Shown: piece after piece, positions 21,423-27,696 of the stretch
How the letters are laid out: each line of letters starts with the position of its first letter
Numbering within the stretch: the stretch's first letter is position 1
From: a virus
DNA: 27,696 nucleotides
Reading direction: 5' to 3' (one strand)
Virus record (IMG/VR): IMGVR_UViG_3300042991_000142
Span: 1-27,696 of that record
Notes under the pieces: model-generated
Database searches by the model: none
What the model saw: only the letters and a program-made list of their open reading frames with translations
Told to the model about the DNA's origin: nothing
Translations under genes and position numbers: made by a program

Positions 21423-22181
21423 TCAAAGCAGTTCGTGAACAACGACACAGCGGCAATTTATAATTTCCTCCGGCGGCCCGTCTGGATCGCCTGGAAACAT
21501 CAGGTCGGCGCCGCCTACCGTGAATGATTCATCAAGTGGAACCGTCTGCCCGTCCGCGTCCATGTGGGATTCGCGTGTATGATCATCCTCCGTTGCCGTC
21601 CAGGTCTTGCGGATGTCGGCGCCGAGTTCGGCCGCCGTCGCTTCCATTTCGGCTTGCTCGCCGTGGCCCAGCGCGGCGGCGGTTTCGGTGCGTGCGATCG
21701 TTTCAGCGCGGGCCGTTGTCATCTTTCCAACATCGCGGCGGATGGCCTGCGCTATCTCACGCGGGGCCTGGTTGTCGGCCAGGCCACGGGCAACGGCGTT
21801 CCGTATCCGAACCTGCGAGGTCTTGGCGATGTCCATTTTTTTTGCCGCGTGCTTCTTTGCCCATAAAATGATGCGCTTGTCCAACTGTTCCTGGGTGTCC
21901 AGCTTCCGCTCAAGACTGGGCGCGTGCGCCTTTCGCACCTGCGCCTCGGCGTGCCTGGCGCCGGCGAGAGCCGCCCGCGTCAACTCGCCCTCCATGATCT
22001 TGACGATCCGGCGGCGATGCTCGCCCATCGTCCCCAGCCAAGCGGGGTACGCCGACGCTGCCGCATTGACCGCCCGATTCAGCTCCGACGCCACCGCTCG
22101 GGACATCCTCGCCTCGCTCGCGTTCTGCAGGTTGTGCCGCGCCCGTGCCAAGCGGAGGCGTTGCGTGCGGCTCATGGTCAT
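21423..22181 (-). CDS. MuF-like head morphogenesis / minor capsid protein
   Basis: A 252-residue protein; the ATG ending at 22181 is chosen for GGAG 7 bases upstream. Residues 1-160 are helical and basic. The C-terminal part carries the MuF core: ARTETAAALGHGEQ (163-176), TWTATEDDHTRESH (193-206), DGQTVPLDESF and the closing INCRCVV (from 241). Such proteins join the portal region inside the head and may be ejected with DNA. No toxin domain follows the core; the protein ends 7 residues after the NCRC motif. It overlaps a zinc-ribbon frame at its start. Confidence 0.85.
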   Translation of the reverse strand: MTMSRTQRLRLARARHNLQNASEARMSRAVASELNRAVNAAASAYPAWLGTMGEHRRRIVKIMEGELTRAALAGARHAEAQVRKAHAPSLERKLDTQEQLDKRIILWAKKHAAKKMDIAKTSQVRIRNAVARGLADNQAPREIAQAIRRDVGKMTTARAETIARTETAAALGHGEQAEMEATAAELGADIRKTWTATEDDHTRESHMDADGQTVPLDESFTVGGADLMFPGDPDGPPEEIINCRCVVVHELL

Positions 22182-22263
22182 GGTCAGGCTCCATATCGGT
22201 TCCGCAGCGCAGGCAGCGGCCCTGCCCATCATCGTGAGTCCAATGGCAGGCCGGGCAGATCAC
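21910..22263 (-). CDS. possible overlapping small zinc-ribbon protein (GTG start)
   Basis: A frame of 117 codons reads from GTG 22263-22261, in a GTGA overlap with the previous stop. Its first 37 residues fill the space before the MuF-like gene and contain a clear zinc ribbon, CPACHWTHDDGQGRCLRCG (two CxxC pairs 12 residues apart), followed by a Asp/His-rich stretch. The last 79 residues overlap the MuF frame and look like out-of-frame translation (Gly, Arg, Ala rich). The beginning looks genuine; the end is uncertain. It may be a real small gene overlapping MuF, or the remnant of one. Confidence 0.4.
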   Translation of the reverse strand: MICPACHWTHDDGQGRCLRCGTDMEPDHDHEPHATPPLGTGAAQPAERERGEDVPSGGVGAESGGQCGSVGVPRLAGDDGRASPPDRQDHGGRVDAGGSRRRQARRGAGAKGARAQS

Positions 22264-22481
22264 TTGCGTGGCTTGGTTTCGCGTGGCGAGAAGTGATTGC
22301 CATCGACCGCCGGGATGCGCCGCTCGCGGAGCATGATGCGGAAGAATTCCCCTTGGACGCGGGCCAGCGCATCATCAGTCAGCGGGAACTCGCCATCCCA
22401 TCGCCCGTCGAGGCGCATGCGGAGATGCGCGTCGGCGCCGCGCCTGACGATCTGAACCTCTGCGATGATGCGCTCGTCCAT
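22260..22481 (-). CDS. small hypothetical protein between portal and MuF
   Basis: A 73-residue protein (MDERIIAEVQIVRRGADAHL, ending HFSPRETKPRK) with a beta-strand start and a helical middle. AAGGGG lies about 6 bases before the ATG, which starts 3 bases after the portal stop. Small genes in this place are common in HK97-like phages. No family recognised. Confidence 0.6.
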   Translation of the reverse strand: MDERIIAEVQIVRRGADAHLRMRLDGRWDGEFPLTDDALARVQGEFFRIMLRERRIPAVDGNHFSPRETKPRK

Positions 22482-22484
22482 GAA

Positions 22485-24146
22485 TCACCCCTTGGGAGGA
22501 ATGGGTTTGCCGCCGACCGGCGGCTTGCCGGGGGCTGGCGCTGGCGCCGGGGCGGGCGCGGGAGCGACTGGCGGCTTGGGCTTGGGCTTGACGCCCATGG
22601 CGGTGAGCGCCTGGGTGAGCGCGGCGATCGCACCGTCTGCCACCGCCGGGAAGCTGATACGGATAAGAGCTTCGGCTGCCTCCACCGACAGATCGCCGGT
22701 GGCGACGGATTGCGCGATCGCAACCAGCGCCGTGATCTGCGCGCCGTTGAGCGCGGTCCCCTGCACCTGATCGACGGCGGCGGGGTCGATAGCAGGCTCG
22801 CCGGGCTTGGCCAATTCGACCGGCTCGATCTCCTGCGTGTCGCCGCCCTCGTCCACTTCCTCGGGAAGCGTCTCGTCGCCATCGTCCGGTTCGTTCGATC
22901 CAGACAGCGGCACAAGCGTAGAAGGCATGAACACTTCGTCCGCGCCAACGTTGTCGATCACGGCCATGCCGGTCGCCTGGCGCTTTTCGTTGAGCGTCAT
23001 CCATGTTGCCTGTGTGACGGCAAGCCATCGCTTTTCGCGCACGGCCGACAGCGCCGGCAAGTCCTCAAGGTATGGAACGATCTTCACATTCTCGCCAAAC
23101 AGCGGCGACAACCAGGCGTTCAGCCCATCGCAAAGAGATTCAAGCAACGGGATGACGGTTTCCTGGTAGAGCGCCTGGCGGGCTTCCTGGTAGTTTGAAT
23201 AAGTGTTGTCGCCGGGGATGCCGAGGCATTGCGGAGGCACGCCGAACGCCAGTGCAATCTCGCGGGACGATAGATGCTTGCCGTTCATCCAATCCATTTC
23301 CGCCGGCGTCAAGCTCATTTGCGTCCACTCAAGGCCGCCATCCAGCAGGAGCGGGCGGCCGGCGTTTCGGCTGCCAGAATATGCGCTGTTGATCTGTTCT
23401 TTGAGCGCGTCGAACTGTTTATCCGACAGGATGGCCGGGCCGGTTCCGGTCCCCTTGTAGGTGAGGGCGCCGGACGGGCGTGCGCCGTTCTGCAAGAGCG
23501 CCTGATTCCACTCGCCGGCCATGTTGTGCGCGTCCACGCTGTAGGCCGCGGCCTCAACCGGCGACATGCCGTACCAATCGTCCAGCGGGTTAAAGAACTT
23601 GACATGGAGAATGGGCGAGGTCCCACGGATCGGGTCAACATCGAAGGTCTTTGTCTGGCCGTTGACCTCGTAAATATACGCGCTCGGCCCAGCGGGGCCG
23701 GGGATCACGCGGGTGCGATCGGGGCGCAGCGCCCAAATCTCCATCGGCGGCTTGCCGTCCGGCCCCACGCCTTCGATGTAGGTGTTGCCGGTCAGGAGCC
23801 AATAGGCGTATACGGCCTCGAAAAATGATGCCTTCGCCTGCCATGGGTTCGGCCTCGCCAGCAGGACGCACAGCGGGTGCGATGGATCGGCCTCCTTGTC
23901 GCCAATCATCACGCGAAGCGGGATCTTCGCCGCGCCCCTGGCAACCTCGTTAATCGCCTTGAACGCGATCACATTTCGCCGGTACGCATCGTCGGAGTAC
24001 TGCGTCGGGTTGCGCTTATAGGCAACGCCTCGGGTCTGGCCCGAGTACATGACATAAACCATCGGCGCGGTTGCCGACGCCTTGCCTTCATCCCCTGGGC
24101 GCTTCTCGCGGAAACCAATCTCGACGCCTAGGAAGTTGAAGCGCAT
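22485..24146 (-). CDS. portal protein, HK97 gp3-like
   Basis: A 553-residue protein with GGAG 7 bases before the ATG; the frame upstream of that ATG is not supported. Portal features are RRNVIAFKAINEVARGAAKI, LARPNPWQAKASFFEAVYAY, WLLTGNTYIEGVGPDGKPP, ALRPDRTRVIPG, FFNPLDDWYGMSPVEAAAYS and LAFGVPPQCLGIPGDNTYSN. It forms the dodecameric ring through which DNA enters and leaves the head. The C-terminal 130 residues are an extension: an acidic region, LNGAQITALVAIAQSVATGD and a Pro/Ala/Lys-rich tail (KPKPKPPVAPAPAPAPAPAP). Confidence 0.9.
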   Translation of the reverse strand: MRFNFLGVEIGFREKRPGDEGKASATAPMVYVMYSGQTRGVAYKRNPTQYSDDAYRRNVIAFKAINEVARGAAKIPLRVMIGDKEADPSHPLCVLLARPNPWQAKASFFEAVYAYWLLTGNTYIEGVGPDGKPPMEIWALRPDRTRVIPGPAGPSAYIYEVNGQTKTFDVDPIRGTSPILHVKFFNPLDDWYGMSPVEAAAYSVDAHNMAGEWNQALLQNGARPSGALTYKGTGTGPAILSDKQFDALKEQINSAYSGSRNAGRPLLLDGGLEWTQMSLTPAEMDWMNGKHLSSREIALAFGVPPQCLGIPGDNTYSNYQEARQALYQETVIPLLESLCDGLNAWLSPLFGENVKIVPYLEDLPALSAVREKRWLAVTQATWMTLNEKRQATGMAVIDNVGADEVFMPSTLVPLSGSNEPDDGDETLPEEVDEGGDTQEIEPVELAKPGEPAIDPAAVDQVQGTALNGAQITALVAIAQSVATGDLSVEAAEALIRISFPAVADGAIAALTQALTAMGVKPKPKPPVAPAPAPAPAPAPGKPPVGGKPIPPKG

Positions 24147-24195
24147 TGTTGTTCTCCGGTTGGTGGAAGCTACCGCAGGAAGCGCGGCGGGGAAG

Positions 24196-26211
24196 TCAGA
24201 GCGTCCGAAGGCGCGGCTCGCCCTGGCTGCCAAGCATTAGCTCGGTTAATGCCCACACCATAGCGTCCATGCGATCCGGCGACCGTTTCGCCGTGGCCGG
24301 GTCAAAGCTTGTGCATTGATCCTCAAGCGCCGCGAATGTCCCGACATGGTGAACCCGGCCCTGTTCATAGAGCGCGGCGATCGGCTCGGCCCTGATGATC
24401 TTCCCGCGGCTGGCATGAACCGCTGAGTATGCCACATGTGGGTCAACGGTTCTGATCGTCAGTTCCACTAAGTCGCCGCCGTTGTTGACCTCGGCAATAA
24501 TCCGATCGGCGCCGTTGTCTTTGTACCAGCCGACAGACGCCTTCGCCCATTCAAGCGCCGCCATCACGCCCGACAGGTCTGCGAGGATGTAGCCGTGGCC
24601 GTCTTCTCCAAGACCAGCGCACACGATCCCGGTTTCATCGCTGTCGGGGTTGCTGGTCACGGCCGGGTCGATCGCCACGACAACGCGCCGCAGGGACGGG
24701 GCGACGCGGACGCGGTTCCGTTCGATAACCTTTGGCGACCATAGAGCGCCGGGGTTTTCGTCCAGAATTTCGGCGTTGATTTCCTGCCGGCCTATGCGCG
24801 TGCCCTCGTACCGTGACAGGATGACATTCAGGAATGAATCCGCCACATTGCCGGCGTTGTCGTAGGTGCTGCCGCCGGATACAACGCAATCGCTGCGGCC
24901 GAAGATTTCGCGCACCAGCTTTGTCGGCCGCGGCGTTGTCGTGATGATGCCGCGAGGCTTCGAGCCGAGGCGAAAGCCGAACATCAGGTTGTCCCATGCG
25001 TCGCGGTCGAACCGCCAGGCGGCGAGTTCATCGGCCCAAAAGCAGTTGTGGACCAGCACGCCGTTGGCGAAATATTCATGGCATCCGTCTACCGTCAGGT
25101 TGTAGACCGTTTGATTTCCAGCGTCCTCCCAGGTTGACACAACGCTGGCTACAGAAATATCCACGCCTGCTGACGAACCATGCTCCGCACACATTGCAGA
25201 CCCGCTTGACCTTTCGCTTTTGTTCAGCGATTTTGTATTGGCACGACTTGCAGACACCTTTGAAGTTTCCCCTATAGCGCACGGACTCGCCGCATGTTCT
25301 GCATGTCGTTTTGTGTTGCTTTGGTGGATGCAATGCAATGTGGTCCGCTCTTGATAAGAGCCGCAGATTGAGCAATGTGTTGTTTGCTTTGTCCCCGTCA
25401 ATGTGGCGGATGTGCGATCCCTTTGGAATATCCCCGTTGGCTTCCTTCCAGACTTCTCGGTGTTGGTATAGTTTACGGCATCGGTAATATCCGACGATAT
25501 ATCCAGCCTCGTTTGTTTTCCAACGCACACCAGATCCCTGACGGTCAATTCCCCCAGTTGTTTCCATCCCTTTGATGTCATCACCGGATGGTCGTTTGTT
25601 CCTGTTAGCTCCACGCCGTTCGACAGCCGAACTGTTCCGACTCTGCATGTTCTGTTCCTTGCGTCGATGACCGGCCGCAAACCTTGGCGCGTCTGCGCCA
25701 TGTCTCCGACCACTACATCACGCAATATCGTCTGCCCACGATTAGTCAATATGGTCGTCTGCCCAATGAAGCACGAATGTTGCGGGCCGCGCAGGAGGTC
25801 CGGTTCATCGGCCGAGAAGCACGAAGCAACCGCCCCGCTCTTGAATGTTACCCGGCGCTTCGACGGCTCATAGAGCGGCCGTTCATCATCGGGGAAGATC
25901 CGAAGCAGGCCGCTTTCGCCTTCGACCATCACATCGCGCACATCGCCGGCGGTTCGTCCGACAAGCGCGATGCGCTCTTGCGGATTGCGCGCCCGATCGC
26001 GCACCCATTCCGCGCCGGTGCGTGTCTTGCCCCAGCCGCGGCCCGCCTTGACCATCCAGAGGTTCCAGTCGCCAGGCGGCGCCATCTGTTCAGGCCGCGC
26101 CCATATGCTCCAGGTCCACACAAGGAGGTTCGCCGGGACGCCGTTCAGGATCCAGCGCCGTTCCGATGGCGTGGCGTCTGCTATGAGTTCAGCCAGGGAC
26201 GGCTGGCCCAT
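24196..26211 (-). CDS. terL: terminase large subunit interrupted by an intein
   Basis: A 671-residue precursor that would become 428 residues after splicing. The ATG at 26211 has GGAGG 6 bases upstream and overlaps the end of terS by 23 bases. The ATPase part has Walker A at 57-63 (GRGWGKT), Walker B split by the intein (ADE at 393-395) and a TTTPRP coupling motif at 424-429. The nuclease part has aspartate D515 (VVAIDPAV), E574 (IIAEVNNGG) and D646/D649 (SPDRMDAMVW). It pumps DNA into the head and cuts it. The intein occupies C147 to N389; the extein joined as RGPQHS plus CFWADELAAW is a normal terminase sequence. Confidence 0.92.
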   Translation of the reverse strand: MGQPSLAELIADATPSERRWILNGVPANLLVWTWSIWARPEQMAPPGDWNLWMVKAGRGWGKTRTGAEWVRDRARNPQERIALVGRTAGDVRDVMVEGESGLLRIFPDDERPLYEPSKRRVTFKSGAVASCFSADEPDLLRGPQHSCFIGQTTILTNRGQTILRDVVVGDMAQTRQGLRPVIDARNRTCRVGTVRLSNGVELTGTNDHPVMTSKGWKQLGELTVRDLVCVGKQTRLDISSDITDAVNYTNTEKSGRKPTGIFQRDRTSATLTGTKQTTHCSICGSYQERTTLHCIHQSNTKRHAEHAASPCAIGETSKVSASRANTKSLNKSERSSGSAMCAEHGSSAGVDISVASVVSTWEDAGNQTVYNLTVDGCHEYFANGVLVHNCFWADELAAWRFDRDAWDNLMFGFRLGSKPRGIITTTPRPTKLVREIFGRSDCVVSGGSTYDNAGNVADSFLNVILSRYEGTRIGRQEINAEILDENPGALWSPKVIERNRVRVAPSLRRVVVAIDPAVTSNPDSDETGIVCAGLGEDGHGYILADLSGVMAALEWAKASVGWYKDNGADRIIAEVNNGGDLVELTIRTVDPHVAYSAVHASRGKIIRAEPIAALYEQGRVHHVGTFAALEDQCTSFDPATAKRSPDRMDAMVWALTELMLGSQGEPRLRTL
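25076..25648 (-). CDS. HNH homing endonuclease nested out of frame within the intein
   Basis: A 190-codon frame lying wholly inside the intein and shifted -1 relative to it. Its HNH core is clear: H63 (LYQHREVWKEANGDIPKG), H82-I-D84-G-D86 and N89, N90, N94 (HIRHIDGDKANNTLLNLRLL), close to the HNH_3 type of phage nucleases. Two four-cysteine zinc motifs follow: CRTC (116-119) with CKSC (133-136), and CNVC (151-154) with CSQRC (166-170). The start at 25648 has AAGGAA 6 bases upstream; Met28 (25567-25565) is an alternative nearer the domain. The enzyme should cut intein-less terL and drive homing; a role in packaging is also possible, since HNH proteins often sit beside terminases. Confidence 0.85.
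   Translation of the reverse strand: MQSRNSSAVERRGANRNKRPSGDDIKGMETTGGIDRQGSGVRWKTNEAGYIVGYYRCRKLYQHREVWKEANGDIPKGSHIRHIDGDKANNTLLNLRLLSRADHIALHPPKQHKTTCRTCGESVRYRGNFKGVCKSCQYKIAEQKRKVKRVCNVCGAWFVSRRGYFCSQRCVNLGGRWKSNGLQPDGRRMP
25646..25660 (-). promoter_or_regulatory. internal ribosome-binding site for the nested HNH gene
   Basis: Within the intein codons for Ala-Arg-Asn-Arg-Thr-Cys the DNA reads AAGGAACAGAACATG: an AAGGAA Shine-Dalgarno, six-base spacer and the first ATG of the HNH frame. This is as good as the sites of neighbouring genes and supports independent translation. No slippery heptamer was found between 25717, where the HNH frame opens, and the HNH start. Confidence 0.6.
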
Positions 26212-26701
26212 TGCCGGCCTCCGGTGGCGCCGCCGGCGCCTGCGGTTCCGCTGCCTGTCCCGGAGTGCCTTTCGTGGCCCGCTTCTTCCGCATGTCGGCA
26301 AGCCGCTTAAACCTGGCCTCAATCATGGCGCGCAGGCGGTCGGCGTTGTCATCGTTCAGCTTTCCATCCTCGAAGACGATTCCGGTTGTTTCCTTCCATC
26401 CACCCTGGCACTTGAGGTAGAAACATTGCGAGCCGAAATGCGGCCGGACAACCCATTCCTTCGTTGCCGGGTCGCGCTCCCCGACCGCCTGGTTGTAAAC
26501 CATCGCGGCAACATTCTTGATCGACTGCGCTTTCGCTTCGTTGAAATCCGCGGCGAGCCATCGCCGCAGGCTGGCCTCATCAACGCCGGTCAGCACGGCC
26601 GCCTGCCGGAAGTTCAGGCCGGACATGCCACACTCGCGCACCCTGCGCCGGAGGTCTGGCGTAATGTCGGCTCGCTTCCTGATGCGTAGCGGCTCGGCCA
26701 T
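26189..26701 (-). CDS. terS: terminase small subunit
   Basis: A 170-residue protein directly upstream of terL, which it overlaps by 23 bases. An N-terminal helix-turn-helix (FRQAAVLTGVDEASLRRWL, about residues 31-49) would bind the packaging start site. A central part (FYLKCQGGWKETTGIVF) and a helix rich in Arg/Lys follow, then a Pro/Ala-rich tail that may contact TerL. This matches Nu1-like small subunits that recognise phage DNA and load the large subunit. The assignment rests on position and the HTH. Confidence 0.7.
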   Translation of the reverse strand: MAEPLRIRKRADITPDLRRRVRECGMSGLNFRQAAVLTGVDEASLRRWLAADFNEAKAQSIKNVAAMVYNQAVGERDPATKEWVVRPHFGSQCFYLKCQGGWKETTGIVFEDGKLNDDNADRLRAMIEARFKRLADMRKKRATKGTPGQAAEPQAPAAPPEAGNGPAVPG

Positions 26702-26705
26702 GGCC

Positions 26706-27696
26706 CTACTCTAAGCCGCCGGTTCCGACCGTCATATTGTTTTCCTTGGCGAACTTCGTCCAGCGCCGCCGGACAACATCGCAAAAGCGCGGCGAGATTT
26801 CCATCGTGCGGCAGACCCGGCCGGACGCTGCCGCGGCAATGAGGGTGGACCCGCTGCCGGCGAACGGCTCGACAACAATCCCGCCTTTCGGCAGGCTGGA
26901 AAGCATGCACCGCTTCATCATTTCCACCGGCTTGGGCGTGGCGTGGCCGTGGCGTTCGTCGCCGGTCACGCGCTCGAACTCCCACACATCGCGCATGATG
27001 TCATGCGCGTTGTCGAAGTAGGCGCGGGCGCCCTGAATCTCGGAAAGCGGCCCGCCCTTCACGGTGTCCCACTCGCGCTTGAGGTCGCGCCACGGCCGCT
27101 CGAAGTGGCCCGGGTACGCCTTCGCCATCGCCTGGTAATGCTTCTCTGGCATCAGCGTGTATTGCGAGCGGGTGAACCAATGCGAGAACATCGCGCACCC
27201 GCAGACCGTCTTTATGTCGGCCGGGCCGATCCCCGCGGCGTCCGCTTGAGCCTGGAAATATCGGCGGGTCGGTTCCCATGTCTCGGGGAAATCGTCGCTG
27301 TTGATGTTGCCCAGGAACTGGTTGCCGATCTGAATGAACAGACACCGCTCCGAGGCTTCCGGGTACTGCGTCAGGCCGGGCGACTTCATGCCGGGGACCG
27401 CTTTCTTGTCCCATACGATTTCGTTCCGCAGCGCCATGACTTCGGAGGCGGCGAGGCCACCTTGATACCAGAGGCGCCAGAGGTCCGGCGCGTTGCCCCA
27501 TATGTAGGCACTCGCGTTGTCGTGGACGAACGGCCGCAAGACCTTCCACCATTTCATCTGGAAGGCGTCAAGGTTCTCCCGGTAAACATTGTCGCCCTCC
27601 ACGCCGTCCGATTCCTTGCCCATGCCGTATGGCGGGTCGGCGTGAATCAGCGCGGCCTTGTCCGATCCCATGAGCGCGAACCAATCCTCGGCGCTG
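26706..27696 (-). CDS. DNA (adenine or cytosine-N4) methyltransferase, 5' end cut by window
   Basis: The frame is still open at the right edge: upstream of the first in-window ATG (27671) it reads SAEDWFAL, so the true start lies outside. The catalytic motif IV is ADPPYGMG and the SAM-binding motif I, VVEPFAGSGSTLIAA, lies near the C-terminus. Motif IV before motif I is the beta-class order of N6-adenine or N4-cytosine methyltransferases. The region between (about 220 residues) would include the target recognition part. No restriction enzyme gene is next to it, so it is probably an orphan that protects phage DNA from host restriction. It ends 4 bases before terS. Confidence 0.88.
   Translation of the reverse strand, partial: SAEDWFALMGSDKAALIHADPPYGMGKESDGVEGDNVYRENLDAFQMKWWKVLRPFVHDNASAYIWGNAPDLWRLWYQGGLAASEVMALRNEIVWDKKAVPGMKSPGLTQYPEASERCLFIQIGNQFLGNINSDDFPETWEPTRRYFQAQADAAGIGPADIKTVCGCAMFSHWFTRSQYTLMPEKHYQAMAKAYPGHFERPWRDLKREWDTVKGGPLSEIQGARAYFDNAHDIMRDVWEFERVTGDERHGHATPKPVEMMKRCMLSSLPKGGIVVEPFAGSGSTLIAAAASGRVCRTMEISPRFCDVVRRRWTKFAKENNMTVGTGGLE

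Larger units (their letters stand above)
25045..25773 (-). mobile_element. intein in TerL at the Walker B site
   Basis: A 243-residue in-frame insertion with all the splicing blocks. Block A is CFIGQTTILTNRG with Cys1; block B is GTNDHPVMTSKGWKQLGEL with the TxxH motif (N60, D61, H62); block F is VYNLTVDGCHEYFANG; block G is VLVHN with His242 and Asn243, followed by Cys at +1. Both junction Cys codons are TGC. The part between blocks B and F in this frame (about residues 85-212) has no DOD or HNH motif and is Ser/Thr/Asn/Lys-rich, probably disordered; its DNA instead encodes an HNH enzyme in the -1 frame. GC over 25141-25560 is 212 of 420 by hand count. Confidence 0.93.

Noticed and set aside
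25375-25575. Plus-strand frame of 66 codons inside the intein
   Set aside because: Short, no domain, no ribosome-binding site, and opposite two better-supported frames.
25560-25720. Programmed frameshift from the intein into the HNH frame
   Set aside because: The phase is right for -1, but no X XXY YYZ heptamer is visible; runs such as GGGGGAA and GGAAAA are out of phase or imperfect.
25045-25773. Group I or group II intron with an HNH gene instead of an intein
   Set aside because: The terL frame stays open throughout and shows protein splicing blocks A, B, F and G with correct end residues; an intron would not need them.
26702-27696. cos or pac site near terS
   Set aside because: Such sites are often near here, but the region is coding and I see no convincing site by eye; genome ends would be needed.

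Overview
The window is a 27.7 kb piece of a tailed double-stranded DNA phage (or prophage) with a siphovirus layout. GC is high (about 65% in lines counted by hand). The modules resemble those of phages and gene transfer agents of Gram-negative bacteria, plausibly Alphaproteobacteria. That host guess is inference from the spike-base-like and GTA_gp10-like proteins; no host gene is present.

Layout. Positions 1-3826 (+ strand) hold a tight operon of small genes, almost all joined by 4-base ATGA/GTGA overlaps: zinc-binding small proteins, a coiled-coil protein, a RecU-like nuclease, small exported or membrane proteins, and a secreted 3D-domain cell-wall enzyme at the end. It meets the opposite-strand block head-on at a CTAG (3823-3826) that serves as stop codon for both sides. 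Everything from 3823 to the right edge is on the - strand and reads right to left: DNA methyltransferase (cut by the edge), TerS, TerL, portal, MuF-like protein, prohead protease, HK97-type major capsid protein, decoration-like protein, a 5 kb spike/fibre/adhesin cassette, connector, head-tail adaptor, gp10-like and DUF3168-like completion proteins, tail tube protein, tail assembly chaperone with a -1 frameshift, tape measure, distal tail protein, tail hub, a further tail protein, a coiled-coil membrane protein and a lipoprotein.

The most unusual element is in terL. A 243-residue intein (25045-25773) sits just before the Walker B motif. Wholly inside it, in the -1 reading frame, is a 190-codon HNH endonuclease gene (25076-25648) with two four-cysteine zinc motifs and its own Shine-Dalgarno sequence. 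The same DNA therefore encodes the splicing protein in one frame and a probable homing nuclease in another, with both frames open for 573 bases. Its GC is about 50%, against about 65% around it.

Other points of note: a second tail-tube-like protein fused to a PKD-like domain and about nine BspA-like leucine-rich repeats (14431-16044); one carbohydrate-binding-like module placed inside both the head-tail connector and the main tail tube protein; a GGGAAAA slippery site leading to a 76-residue T-type extension; an adhesin cassette beside the capsid genes, which suggests head spikes; and strong hairpins directly after the capsid and decoration genes.
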